Positions 12,827 to 25,828 of a stretch of 64,000 bases of DNA are shown here, in pieces. Source of the DNA: Armillaria gallica (lineage: Eukaryota; Basidiomycota; Agaricomycetes; Agaricales; Physalacriaceae); assembly GCA_037576215.1 (NCBI GenBank), contig JBANDB010000019.1, forward strand, positions 1,580,803 through 1,644,802, given 5' to 3'. Numbering within the stretch: the stretch's first letter is position 1; each line of letters starts with the position of its first letter. Both the position numbers and the translations under genes were made by a program. Under the pieces are notes generated by a model, which was not told the origin of the DNA, made no database searches, and saw only the letters and a program-made list of their open reading frames with translations.

Positions 12827-13526
12827 AAGGTTGGCATCGTATCCTGGTTGCATTTTTCGCACTGATGACCTTCTACAGTGCGATCAGACATGCGTGTTGT
12901 GCTGTAATCGATGTTACATAAATGTGGCCATAGTTAAATTCATGTTATCTTTTCTTCGTATATTTGTTACTTTTTATTCAGTACACAGTATGATGGCTTC
13001 ATCAAAAGAGGTTGTTACAGAATATATATATGTATCGTGTCTGTACTCTAAACTTTGATTTGCTTCCTTATCTTTATCTAATCGAATACGCACGTGATCC
13101 ACATAGCCATGATTTGTATGGTGTTGTTTGTATCCTGCTCGCCTTTTTCTCTTCATTGCTGCCACGAGCACACCTTTAGCCATCCTCAGCTTCACCTCTC
13201 CTGACATGTTCGTTCGTCCTTCCTGGATAGGGCTGTCAGTATGCATCTGTCTGTACATTTGGCTATTTATTCCAAACATGAACAACACTGTACGTCTGTA
13301 CACCTGTTCTGATATCTCAACTAATAACTCTGCTAGGCCCTGATGGACAATGCTCCTCTAGAGTCCGTGTTTAGAACAGGTGTGCACTGTTCCATCTACC
13401 ATAGCATGCACATATCAAGCTTTGTGCAGGTGTTGTTGCCTCCCACCCTCAGAATGTAGATGATCCACATCATCATATGCATGCGCAGTCGTGAGTGTTG
13501 CCCGCCCAGTATTATAATTGTGCTGA
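12827..13526. other. Boundary region between F-box array and Helitron
   Basis: No convincing gene on the + strand. Two - strand open segments (12974-13303 and 13415-13681) are basic and could be exons, but no supporting splice chain was found. The 5' terminus of the Helitron should lie here or just inside the ORF; I could not identify it. Confidence 0.3.
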
Positions 13527-16500
13527 TTGTGTATCGATGTGCATAGGTTGTTTGTTGTAAGATTCGAGCGTGCATCGGACTGCCTTGCTGTGTATGTTGT
13601 TATTGCTGTTATATTAAGTGTTGACTTACGTGTTTTCAGTCGTCTGGTATCATGTAGTGAAATACTATACTCGCCTGCCATATTGTATACAGACCCTACA
13701 CGTGTGCACAGTGACCCTCTGCATCGTGGCCTGATGTGGCATAGTACACAACTGTCGCTTATTGGCGATGTGTCTATTGGTGTGGTTTCGTGTGCCGCGC
13801 CAAGTGAGGACTTCGTCCATTGTTCAACGTGTCATAACGTGTGTCCATGTATTACCCCCAATCCTATGCGAATGTCGGTCCATATGAGTTTAATTGGTCT
13901 GCTCGAATACTCGTCAGATACTGCTATCAGGGATGCCTACATATTGTGCATCAGGAACAATATGTCCAGAGAAAGACGCATGCTTATGCTATACGGTATG
14001 GAACTTCGCTCGTTATCCAAGACCATAAAAAACAGTCTGGTATGTACTAAATGCATGGGCTATTTGGACCGAGAGTTTATTGTCGCAGGGTTAGAAGTTT
14101 ATGTGCGAATCGTTCGGACGTGTAAACGTAAGGTGTTGTTGACTCCAGCGAGCAACCAAATGCCCGAATGTGATGTAGGTACCGAATCCCTTCGGGTCAA
14201 TCAAGGCTGTGGAGTAAGATACATCCCTCACGATGCTATTGCTAAGTATGTGAAGATGACACAGCACACCGATGTCATTGGTAATACATACAGGTATGTG
14301 TATGTGGATCACTTTGATATGGTATCGACAGCAACGACGTTTCCAGACATAGCAGAAGGACACATTCGATTGAACGTCCCTCTGTCTGCTATATGTGACT
14401 ATATCCCTGTTAAGGAGTTAAAGGAGTTGGTAAAATTGCATCACTTTGATGATGTAAACCCCTTGTATATGAATAAAGCATCGCTCATGCGCTTGTTCTC
14501 TGATCATTATTGCTTCAAATGTGAATCAGCACTCACTACTCTCAAGGTCTGCCCAGTCCTAGGTAAAGGTTCTAATAAAACAGATCACCCCAAACCATCG
14601 TGTCGTGACGATATCCCGGTGGTATTCCCTCCCAAACCTATTGACGAAAGCCTAACCCATTCCATTCTGACAGAAGCATGTAATGCAATGTCGCCCAGTC
14701 GATTCGAAGAAGCAGGGTGCTGCGTGTGTGCGCAGTTGATGCCCATGACACAGCTCAGCTCTAGCCGTCATATGAAGAGGTTTATGTCGGTATTGGAAGT
14801 TCCTGGCATGACTAGGACAGAGAGGCTGTTGCTGGAGCAGCCTGTAACAGATCTACGAGGTCCTGTGATAGACAATTCTTCCCCTTACATCTGCATCAAA
14901 TGCAGAGTGTCTGTCAGGGAAGGTAACATACCCCACTTGGCTCTAGCACAGGGACTTTGGCTGGGCGAAGTACCCGAGGTGTTGACTAGATTGTCGTTCG
15001 CCGAACATATCCTGATCGCAAAGGTCAGGCACAATTGTTGCTTCGTAAAGGTTTCCCTCGCCAATGTGGGTTTTCCTGAGCTTGGGTCTAGAAAAATGAT
15101 ATCACACGTTATTTCTTTCGACACACCGGTTGCCAAAGTGTACGACATACTGCCGCCTCCCAAGGCAGATATAGATGAAGCTTTGGCTGTTTTATTTACT
15201 GGACCAGAGAAACCCACAGAAGAGGATATGAAAAGGACCCCTCTTTTAGTCAGGCACATCAACGTGGTAGAATCCTTGGAATGGTTATGTCTCAACCATC
15301 CTGACTATTCCGATGTGACCATATCAATGGATAACCTGAAGGAATATGCCGACAATACAGTGCCCGTTGAGGTTATATATCAACATAGTCTCACAAACAA
15401 AGTGGTCGAAGGCACCAGTATTAACGACAACGATATTGTGGACGGAACACTGAATGGGTCTTGTCCTATGGTAGTGCATGGCCTCATAGGTGAGGAGCTT
15501 AAAGATCTTCCTTTGCAGACCCAGAAAGTTCTGGCTGCCCATCATTTCAAAGCCAAACAAGGAATGTTGGCTGTCAGTTATGAGGAGCAACCAGAGTCAA
15601 TTTACAATAATCCCCGTCTATACCCATCCATGTTCCCATGGTTGTTCCCGTACGGCCTAGGTGGTATTAGTTCGACCGACCTGTCCAATGCGGAACACAA
15701 ACGGTGGTTACTTATGTACCATGACAAGTGTTTTCAGACTGATCCAAGCTTCCCTTTTGTTGCATTTAGTCACGAGCAAATTAAGTCTAGTACTATGGGA
15801 GGATTTCTGTTAGCCAAGAAGGATAAATTTCATGAGATAACGGATCGTATTATGAGACTGGATGAAAGCACATTGACCAGTATATTGGACCGACTAAAAG
15901 AGGGCATACATGTCATGCCTCAGACGGATAGCGAGAAGGACTGTTACCAGCTGCTGAATGACCTTGATCATGTTGCATATAAAGTATCCGGTTCTCTGAC
16001 ATCAAAAAAATACATGCATAACGAGATCTACTCTTTAATGGCTGCCGAAGGCGCGCCTTCTTGGTATGTCACCTTTGCACCCACAGACCACAAGCATCCG
16101 ATCTCTCTTTATTGGGCCGACAAAGACATAAAATATTCACCTATACCAAAAGCCGAGCATGATTGTATAGTTGCTATTACAAGTAATCCGGTTGCGGCGG
16201 CGAGGTTCTTTGACTTCATGGTCAAGATTTTCGTGGAACATGTCATGCGACCTGATTCGACAGAGCCTGGCATGTACGGTCACGCATCTTCTTACTACGG
16301 TTCTGTAGAGCAGCAGGGTCGACTCACTTTACACCTTCATCTTGTCATGTGGATAAGAAATTCGTTGAGTCCACAAGAGATAAGAGACAGGCTAATGGCT
16401 GGCGATTCTGAATTCCAACAGAGACTGATAGAGTATTTAGAGGCAGCCCATACCAGGGACTATTTCATGGGTTCCCAGGATCAAGTTAAAGAAGATAAAT

Positions 16501-16915
16501 TCAAAGCATCCATGAAAGAGGAATACCTAGATCCTACCGAGGTCCTCCCAGACCCTCCTCCTGCTCGCTGTCCCTGCGTGGATGATCAGTGCAAGCAATG
16601 CAAGAAAAACGAGTCTTGGTGGACCTACTTCCGTAGACTGGTGGATCATTTGATATGTACTGTTAATATACACAAATGTCACGAGAACACGTACGCTGAT
16701 GGCACCTTAAAGAAAGGTTCAGCTGCCAAAGGTTGCAAGGACAATAGATGGGGGAGGTGCAGGGGCAGATTCCCCAGACCCCTTTACACCGAGACCACGG
16801 TCAATCCCACTACTGGGCATATTGACGTCAGAAAATGCGAGGCATGGATAAACACCTTCACGCCTTTGCTCACCTATTTGTTTAGATGCAACACAGACGT
16901 GACTTCACTGCGGTC
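13527..16915 (+). pseudogene. Helitron Rep/helicase, N-terminal part (interrupted)
   Basis: First part of a rolling-circle (Helitron) transposase. The frame is open from 13527; the true ATG is unclear, and 13733 or 13865 are possible. Visible parts in order: Cys-rich segments (CTKC, CFKC, CCVCAQL, CIKC) with the sequence ALAQGLWLGEVPEVLTRLSF, typical of the DUF6570 region; then the Helitron helicase-like N-terminal domain from about residue 700 (YPSMFPWLFPYG, HKRWLLMYHD); then the HUH motif, His codons at 16332 and 16338 within LTLHLHLVMW; then a CxxC-rich stretch (CPCVDDQCKQC). The reading frame runs through SLRSG into the inserted element and stops at TAG 16923-16925. The catalytic tyrosines lie on the other side of the insertion. 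Confidence 0.85.
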
Positions 16916-18001
16916 GGGCACATAGAATTCTGCATTTGCATTTGCATGCGTGCATTTGCATTTTCACACATGCATGAGCATGACATGGATGCGTTTGTTG
17001 GCCGTCTTGTGCGTTTGGGCTTACAAACACCTGTTAAATTATTTTATTAGCTACAGTGTAAGTATGACTTACTGCTTATCAGATTTATACCCAGTATGAC
17101 ATCGACACCAGCCATAATTAACTTTCTGTGTCTTGGTAGAGTCTCTGTACAGCTGAGTCCATTAATGTTCGAGCTGGTATTTTGAATGTAAGAGCATTTG
17201 GAGGTTTTGAGAGTGTTAGTGGCCATGAGGTATGATAACCGTCAGTAAAAACCACGGCACCATTACCATTTTGTTGAGGAACAAGTTGAAGAAACCAAGA
17301 AGAAACTGAGCCAAATCCTGGCTTGAAAACGATGACTTGATGGCAACCTGGCTATGCACGACTAGAATACATCATAAAAATAAAATACCTGCCTAGAATG
17401 AGTGACTAGAAGCAATTATGGGCGGGATAAATTGAAGCGATCATAAGTCAACTAGTTCAACTCAGACTTGAACGCATCAAACGCACCGAACGCAGATTTG
17501 TCACATAACTGTCACACATCTGCGTTTAATCTTGGACGCATGCATTTTCAAAAGGAACGCATGCGTGTGCTATCTGAACGCTTGCGTTCAATGTTTGGAC
17601 GCATGCGTGACTTATTTTTGAGATGCGTGAGTCTTTGCGTTAATTTTAGATGTGCCTGATTCACTCAAAATCGAGAACAGCATAAGTACTTCGACACCAG
17701 AGGGTACTATATTCATTATGATACTAGAACTTACTAACATTCATACATTTATAGTCTTTCCAGACCATTCCACCACATTATTGAGTCATAATAAGTCCTC
17801 CAGGAAATCCGGACAAGTAAGTTTAATTTCAACAGAAAACATAATTACGACGTATTATTGAAATGACATTAGCTATCAGACGACCACACATCTAAACGCA
17901 TCGATCAGGGCACAAGCGCACGCAAGTTGAACTTACGCAAACGCAGACGAACGCAGTTGAACGCACGCACGCAGGGGTCGAACGTAGAATTCTCTTGGCC
18001 C
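16916..18001. mobile_element. TIR element A (non-autonomous, Mutator-like) inserted in the Helitron
   Basis: A 1086-bp insertion. The ends are imperfect inverted repeats: left GGGCACATAGAATTCTGC, right (complement) GGGCCAAGAGAATTCTAC, 14 of 18 matching. The flanks are a 9-bp duplication with one mismatch (16907-16915 and 18002-18010, sharing CTGCGGTC). Arrays of GCGT/ACGC-containing words lie just inside both ends and in the middle (about 17460-17660). No transposase or recognisable gene is inside; the interior is AT-rich. The length plus one TSD (1095 bp) is a multiple of three, so precise removal restores the Helitron frame. The 9-bp TSD and the G-rich terminus fit Mutator-like elements best; the class assignment is inference. 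Confidence 0.75.
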
Positions 18002-21000
18002 GCTGCGGTCTGGCACCGCAATAAAGGCTGTGTTGATATACGTATCCGACTACATCACGAAACCTTCTTTGAAGACGCACGTCTTCTTCGACGTAGTGAA
18101 ATCTGTATTCCAGAAGAGTAAAGATCTTCCCGATAGCACTACCAGATCAGGTAAGGCTAGGAAGTTGATGACTCAAATGGTAAATGCATTGGGCGTGAAA
18201 ATGGAACTTGGGGCCCCGCTTATATGTTCATATTTGCTGGGTTTTCCTGACAGATATACGAACAGAAAATTCGTTACATTGTATTGGCGCGCTTTCGTTG
18301 CAGAGGCGAGAAACGTGTGGAAGGAAGGAGAAGAAAAGCCGGACGAAGTCAAAGTTCACATCAAAAGACACGCGGGAGACATCGTGGGCGTATCGCCTGT
18401 TGAAGACTCTATAAGGAGGCCGGTAGAGCTGAGCCATTTCTCCCTGTATGAATGGATGTGCAGATGTGAGCGATCTCCTAACTCGAAGCTGCCTAAGTCA
18501 CATACCGAATATACGCCGGAATCCGATGCGGACGATTCCACGGATACACTGGTAGACTGGGGTGACAGCTGTACCGAACGATCTTCAGACAAATCACATG
18601 AAGTGGACATAACACATGATGCAGGCTCGCACGGCGACGCAACAGGTGATGCTCCAGCAAACGAGAACGAACAATGGATGGATGCTTCGGGATTGTTACC
18701 CGATTCTTAAAGGATGTTAGTCGAAACCCGCGGTACCGTGCCCGTCAACAACGCGACTCCCAGCCAGAATGGAAAAGGAAGGACCAAACTGCAGCGATTC
18801 GCTTTCACCAATGATCACCCTATGGCTAATACACATCATGTAACATGTCGCCCAGAGAAAGATAGGCACGTACCTAATTTCGTGGGAGGTATGCTCCCGC
18901 GCAGTGATGCAGGAGACAGAGAATTTTATTGTTCAACCATGATGGCGTTCTTCGTTCCGTGGCGGAGCGGGCGGCAGCTCAAGCGGGAAGGGGAATCCTG
19001 GACAGAAGCGTTTGAGTCGCATGTATTTCTGCCTTGGCAACAGCAGATTATGAAGAACTTTAATCTCAGATATGAATGTCTTGATGCGCGAGATGATTAT
19101 CATGCCCAGATGACCAAGGAGGCGTCGAAAGAGCTACATCCCATGTTTTCTATGGACGACACCGGTGACTCCATCATGAAGTTCGATGAGAACGGAAACG
19201 ATCTAGTCGCAGACGATTATGGGATCAGTAACGATGAACATAGCCACATTATACACGGAATATCATACAGGCGTAAAATGTTGAAGGCGGCGAAGATCCA
19301 GAGGATAATGGGAGCGAATGGTTGCAATTGGACTTTACCGGTAGATATTTTAGCGGACAGGAGCAATATATGTTCGGAAACAACAGTGGAACATCAGTCA
19401 GCCGGTCAATGGAAGGACACTATAGCGTCCATGCGACAAGACATTTTGGATCAACGCAAAGCTACTAACAAAAGTGGAACCAGTACGGCGGTCAAATTTA
19501 GCAAGCGATACGTAAACCAAGCAGAGATACTCACCCGTGATCACCTCAATAAAAGGTCTGTACATTCGTCCGATAGCGAGACTGACGCGATAGCTTCAGT
19601 ATCTAGTGAATTCAACTTGAATGCAGAGCAGGAAAGAGCATACAATATTATCGTGCAGCACGCACGGTCCTCGTCGCCCGAGCAGTTGCGGATGTATATA
19701 GGGGGCATGGGTGGCACTGGTAAGACACAGGTTCTCAGAGCTGTGATGAAATATTTCGATAAAATGGAAGAGGGTCATCGTATGATACGAGTGGCTCCTA
19801 CAGGAACGGCGTCATCTCTAGTGAGAGGTTCCACATATCACTACATGTTCGGAATCAACGAGTTCACTGGAGGAGAAGTTAGTAAAAAAACTCTAGGTGA
19901 AGTGAAAGCCAGACTTGAGGGAGTAGAATACGTTTTCTTGGATGAAGTATCGATGCTGTCATGCATCGACTTGTACAAGATCAGTGCGCGGCTCGCTATG
20001 TGCACGAATAACCCGGACCTGCCTTTCGGTGGGATGAACGTCATATTCGCAGGTGATTTTGCTCAATTACCCCCTGTGATAGGTGGCGAGAATGCCACTT
20101 TGTATAGGCCGGATAACGGTATGTATGCGACAAACAAGAAAGCACAAGAGGCGGCGCTGGGCAAAGCGATATGGCATCAGGTCACTACTGTTGTGATCCT
20201 GAGAGAGAACATGCGTCAGAAAACTCAAACAGAAGACGATGCAAAGTTGAGACAAGCGCTAGCTAACATGCGGTACAAAGTGTGCACGGCTGCAGATATT
20301 GGTTTCCTGCGGTCTAGAATATGTACTCGGGCGGAGAACACACCAGATATTACGTTGAAGCAGTTCAGGAATGTATCCATCATCACCGGTCTGAACATCC
20401 ATAAAGACGAATTCAACCGGTTGGGCACCGAACGATTCACAGTAGAAACCGGACAGGAGCTTGTACATTTTTATTCTGAAGATTCAATCACGGACGCTCC
20501 GATCAGCAATGCGAGACGTAAAAATAAATCGAAAGCGATCAAACTTACTGCCAAATTGCAACGCCACCTGTGGAACGCAAGACCGTGTGATAACAATAAA
20601 CATATTCCCGGAAAATTGTCGGTGTGCAAAGGATTACCCATGATGATCAGACTAAACTCAGCCACGGAACTGGCGATGACGAAAGGACAGGAATGTACTG
20701 TCCATTCGTGGGTCGAAGCCACAGGATCTAGAGGCCAAAAAATATTAGAGACCCTGTTCGTAACCTTAAGTTCCCCTCCGCAGGATGTCAAGGTACCTGG
20801 TCTGCCTTTGAATGTCGTCCCTCTGATTCGTACATCACAGGCGATAACTTGCTATCTCTCAGATGATTCGAGCATCAGTATTAATAGGTCCCAAGTCGAG
20901 ATAATCCCTAACTTTGCTATGACGGACTACTGTTCGCAGGGTAAGACCAGACCTATAAATCCGGTGGACCTAACAAACTGTAGGTCTCATCAGTCTTATT

Positions 21001-22418
21001 ACACCGCCCTGTCGAGGAGTGCATCCGCGGCAGGTACCATCCTTTTACCTGATTTCACCGATCCGAAACTGTTTGCGTTCGATCCAAGGAAGATACAGGG
21101 CGGATGTTCGGGTCATCTAAGACAAGAGTTTAGAGAGTTGGAGCTGCTGGATCATATAACCTTACTGCAGTACGACGGCAATCTACCGGTATCCGTAGAC
21201 GGTGAGAGACGATACGACCTTATAGAACGATTCCAGAGGGTTTCCGGTGCGTCTTTCGTCCCTCACCAGGTAGAGAGAGCGTTGCGATGGTCCGCACTCG
21301 ATCCGCTGCAGCCATTTGAATGCTGCAAGTTCGAATGGGACGTCAAGCCGTTCACGCATGCTCCCACCGGCATTGTACCCCAGACCAGCAAAACACAAGA
21401 CGACGATAAAGAGAATAAGCCGGCGAAGTGCAACAACGTAGGATCATCGAAGACACCGCAAGCATGTACCAACGTCGATAGTTCGGCTAGGAAAGTGACA
21501 CCCATGAAGCTACCAGGAAAGAGGAAGGGAAGGGCTTCGGAAGACGGCTTAATGGATGTCGCGGTCAGCAATGTTGGAGTGTTGCGAGCCTCGCAGTCCA
21601 CGGGGTTTGATAAAGCAGTTGCCGGGTGTGTGTGGTCAAGCAACAGCTGTCCCTACGACAGTATCATGTTCATTTTCGCCAATGTATGGAAACGAGATCC
21701 TGCAGTTTGTAGCCCGGGTTTCGCAGATATAAACACGGAGTGGATGGGGACGTTAGCAGACGCGTTAAAAGCACATGAAGAAGGCCGTTACAGCTTGGAA
21801 CAAGTCAGAGACTTCATGAGGAGGAAATTGCATAGGGCTTTCCCAAATGTATTCGTCTATGGTAGAGAGTCGAGTCCGTGTGCGATCATGGAGAGATGGT
21901 TCAGAAGAGACACACCGTCATCCAAAATCAGAAATATATGCAGTGCCGGTCACGATGTAGATGATATTGTTAGCTTATCGTGCGGCATTCATATGCCACC
22001 GAAATTTCCTGCATGGCAATCCATATCGGAGTATCTGTGCTATACACCCAACGACTCGAAATGTGTCTCGTGTCAAAGAAGCACAGTCAGACAGATGACA
22101 TTATTGCATGTCCCACATATACTCCCCGTGTACGTCGAGGGCGTATCGATCACAACAGCAGAACGGACTTTACGAATTCAAACAGTAGACTCAAACGTAA
22201 CTTACTTTATGGTCGGAGCGATATATTATGGCGCACATCATTTCACCGCGAGATATATAGACAAAAACCAAAATGTATGGTACAATGACGGCATCGTACA
22301 TGGTAGATCCTGTATACTAGAGGGTCAAGCAAACACAGTGGGTCTTAGTACACTGCCAGACGGCAGACAATGTACAGCATATATATATGTAAGGCAGTAT
22401 GGCAGTGACGACCGATAG
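18002..22418 (+). pseudogene. Helitron Rep/helicase, C-terminal part: Y2 motif, Pif1 helicase, ubiquitin-protease-like domain
   Basis: Continues the Helitron protein in the same frame from SGTAIKAV. The Rep tyrosine motif YVSDYITK gives Tyr codons at 18039 and 18051. TAA at 18708-18710 is an in-frame stop; coding resumes at once. The Pif1-type helicase follows: Walker A GGMGGTGKT near 19701, APTGTASSLVRGSTYH, Walker B VFLDEVSML near 19931, and GDFAQLPPV near 20052, through to the C-terminal SRSASAAGTILL segment near 21013. After a Lys/Thr-rich linker the C-terminus resembles a ubiquitin-specific-protease-like fold: NSCPYDSIMF with Cys at 21648, and HHFTARYID with His near 22236 followed by WYNDG. 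This Helicase-plus-peptidase layout is known from basidiomycete Helitrons. The protein cannot be made intact because of the insertion and the stop. Confidence 0.85.
18708..18710 (+). other. In-frame nonsense codon (TAA) in the Helitron gene
   Basis: The stop separates two open segments in the same frame (18030-18710 and 18714-22418) with a single intervening codon, so it is a point nonsense change rather than a frameshift or exon end. Confidence 0.75.
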
Positions 22419-22491
22419 ATGACAGTCCACCGAACCCGACATACCACTAGAATAGGACTCGGTTCTGCCACACGCATGTGATGGCCTTCAA

Positions 22492-25400
22492 ATGCTAGTC
22501 TTATACGGCGATCCTCTCGGAAATCCAGTCGATCCAGTCCTTGAAGGAGCGGTACGCTGGTGGCTGAGTGAGCATATTGCCAGTGAGTTATCACTAGGGA
22601 GCTTACCGATGACGCTTCAATTGGATCACCACAACTGCGGTATTCTCTCTGTTAATGGTATCCGAAACCTTACTGCCGTACTTCCATCCCTTGCTAAGGC
22701 CTCAGGTGTTGGCTTGGCATTACTTCGGATATCACTTTTCAATAACATTGCCGAGAGAGTTATGACACGAGTACGTACCGATTAATTAAACTGGGCTTCA
22801 TGCTGATTTGCCATAGCTTGAGACCATCGATTCCGATGACGAGATGCCTGGTGTCCTCAATGTCTGTGATGACTTGATTGATGATGCAGAGGAGAAACAC
22901 AGCGGAGGATGTACGATTGCACCCACAGACATCAGCATGCCTGCACCTCTCCCAACATGTGATTTCACTTTCAAGGTAGCGCCGATGAGCTCAGGACCTA
23001 CATGTGTATCAGAAAGCCTGCTAGAACCTTACATGGATAAAAACATACCTAGGTCTTCGAGCAAGCGCACACTCATTGACTCCGCTGCCCCAACACCAAA
23101 CCCGAGCCCACAGCAGAAAAGAACCCATGTTGTCGCCGATACAAGTATTCCCTTACCCCGCTTTACCTCCCATCCACCCAGCTCTGATCTTGTCGATGAC
23201 TCTATTTACGATGAGGATGATGATCCCCCTCCACTGTCCAGTGTCAACGAGTCTGATGATGAGGATGGCTATAGCGACAGCCCGTCTAAAGTGGGAGGGG
23301 CTGATGATCAGTCTGATGAGGAGGAAGCAGACAATGAAGAGCACATGGTGAAGACTCACAATGTATCCACAACAGAGCCAGCGATGAAGGCAAACATATC
23401 ATCCCCTGCACGACCTCCCACTTCATTGTCAAAAGCTGCATCACGACCGTCGTTGGAGTTGTTCCGGAATCTACGCAAGACGGCGCTTACCGATTTCTTT
23501 CAAGTCAAGACTGCAGAGGAACGGAAGCTTCGCTTTGCACAGGAAGTGGTAATTGCTAGTGAGCGAAGAGAGGAGATATTAGCTCAAGAGGCGCACATAA
23601 AAGAAATGGCACTGCATAAGAAGCAGAAGAACGATAGAGAACGCCAGCAGAAACATCGAGATAACAAGCGAAAGGCAAAGGAAGCTGAAGGATGGATGCC
23701 ACAACCTGGCAATCGTAAAAAGAGGGTAAGCGTGCAATACTGCTCAGAAGAGTGTTACTTACCAATTGATTAGAAAACCCAATACCTCGAAGAGCATGAT
23801 AATATGGGGAATTGTGATGAGAGTCGGACAGCAGAGATGTCGCGTCCACATCGCCAGTTCAAGGAGGATGTTCGGCTGAAGAAGGATACTGTCAGACGGC
23901 CGCGTAAACATGCAAAGACTGATGCTATCCGCACCAATTACTTTCATCCTCTCCTTTGGGATGACGTTGAAGCTGCATGGCGAGCAACCAGTCCTGAAAT
24001 CAGTCCGCGGGCCATTATGAAGTGGCTGAAAGTAAAGTTTCCGAAGCGTTTTGATCGACTGGCAGAGCAGACAGTGGGGGGATGGGTTGATAAGGAGGCA
24101 AAACAGAGGGGTGAATGGCGGTGGAAGGAAAGTGTCCTGAAGCAGGTCAAGAATGGCAATCGTCCCCACGCTGACTCCACGCGAACCGGCATTTTGGTAA
24201 GAATCTTGTTCCGTTATGTTCTCAGTGCCTGATTCATTTGTGGATGCAGAGCGCTTATCCGGAACTGTGTGCGACAATCAATGCTCGGCTATCTTCACTG
24301 CGTGCTGTTGGCATTCCCCTTACAATGACAACAATCCGAGGACTCATGATTGGCTATATCAAGAAACATGCACCCGAAGTCTTTTCAATCAAGCAAAAGG
24401 ACGATACCTCTTTCCGTTGCTCTGAGGCCTTTGTGCGACGCTATCTTTCAAACAAACTCAACTGGAGTCTTCGACGTTCGACGCGTTCTGCCAAGAAAGT
24501 TCCAGAAAACGTTAACGAGATCCTCACTGAGGCGTATCTCCGCGAGGCTTTCCTTGTCCAACAGCATGATATTCCGGCTGAACTACGTGTCAATACAGAC
24601 CAGACACAAGTTGTCTACCAACATGGATCAGAAAAGACTTGGGCAGAGAAGAACTCGAAGCAGGTACCAACAACAGGAAAGGAGGAGAAGCGAGCATTCA
24701 CTCTCGTTCCATCCATCTCGGCTAGTGGCAATGTTCTTCCCATGCAGGCTATTTATACCGGTGACACCAAGCGTTCCTGCCCCAATGCGAAGGCTCCCTT
24801 ATACAAGGAAGCGATGGAATACAGATTACATTGCTTACCTTCCATGTCCGGGACGTACTGGTCGACACAAGCGACAATGCGGGACTTGGTGGAGACCATT
24901 ATCGCTCCCTACTTTGATGAACAGAAGAAGCAGCTTGGACGGGAACCTACACAGTTCTCACTCTGGAAGATCGACTGTTGGAGCGTGCATAAATCGCAGG
25001 AATTTCGCTTGTACATGAAGGAGAACCATCCGTACATCATCCTCTGCTTCGTCCCAGGGAATTGTACTGGTCTTTGGCAGCCATTAGATGCTGGTATTCA
25101 GCGCGTTCTCAAGCTCTCTATGAAGCGTGCGTCTCATCGGGATCTTGTTGATGAGATCAGTGCCCAACTCGACAACGATCCTGATGGTATTCCCCACTTG
25201 GACGTCACTGTCGGAATGCTTCGCAATCGATCTGTTGGTTGGATTGTTGAGGCAATCCGAGACATCAGCAACAAAGACTTTGTGAAGAAGGTACGTCTTA
25301 CTGTTTTATTCTCCATTCCTTATCTTCTTACTTGTTGGGCAGGCATTTGAAATGTGTGCAGTTGGTGAGCTCAGCTGCTCCCAAGCTTCGCTCACATCAC

Positions 25401-25828
25401 CAAGCACGGTCTCTATGCTACTCCGACTGTCACGGACTCATCCCCATTTGCATGCTGAGCTGGTAGGAGACGACAGAGGGCACCGTTTCGGAGCCAGTGA
25501 TACAGATGTGGAAGAATCGCCGTTTGATCAATCTGTGCCGGACGATGACAGCGATATTCCCCTGTCAGTCGTGGCAGATGTTGTCCTTGGTGTTGATTTC
25601 GGATCAACAGCTGATATGAATGGTTTTGTCACCAAGAGCGATGGTGATGGCATTGAGCGGAACGGTATCGCAGAATCTGATCATAACGAGAGCATTGTTC
25701 GGGTGGATGAAGAGTTGACTCTTGCAGATGATGCCGAATCCATCTTTGAGTTGCCAGAGCGGAGTCGTCGAGGCCGCGTCATAAAACCGAATCGCTGGTA
25801 CGACGGAAACATCTGGGAACGCGCATAG
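22492..25828 (+). CDS. Ulp1-fragment/DDE transposase (pogo-like DDE superfamily), 5' truncated
   Basis: Five exons in consistent phase: 22492-22770, 22817-23725, 23774-24196, 24250-25290, 25343-25828 (about 1045 codons), with 46-53-nt GT..AG introns. Exon 1 carries the C-terminal part of a Ulp1-like cysteine protease: LVLYGDPLG, then QLDHHNCG with the catalytic-type Cys at 22636; the expected upstream His region is missing. Exon 2 is acidic and disordered, then coiled-coil-like and Lys/Arg-rich. Exons 3-4 hold a helix-turn-helix-like region and a DDE catalytic domain: Asp in VNTDQT (24598), Asp in KIDCWSVH (24973) and Asp in LWQPLDAG (25087), with spacings of about 125 and 38 residues. Exon 5 is an acidic tail ending GRVIKPNRWYDG. 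The transposase half looks intact. No terminal repeats were identified; the 5' end abuts the Helitron. Confidence 0.8.

Noticed and set aside
12974..13681. Two basic minus-strand ORFs as a gene
   Set aside because: Composition is suggestive, but no introns joining them could be found and nothing was recognised.
17460..17990. A CRISPR-like array from the ACGCA words
   Set aside because: Words are 6-10 bases, irregularly spaced and on both strands; they fit transposon subterminal repeats, and CRISPR arrays are not expected in fungi.
16926..18001. The gap in the Helitron ORF as a long intron
   Set aside because: The gap has inverted ends and a flanking duplication, and no GT..AG pair lies at the coding boundaries. 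An insertion explains it better.
22447..22450. CTAG as the 3' terminus of the Helitron
   Set aside because: The next base is A, not the expected T, and no stable hairpin lies just upstream. The true end remains unplaced.
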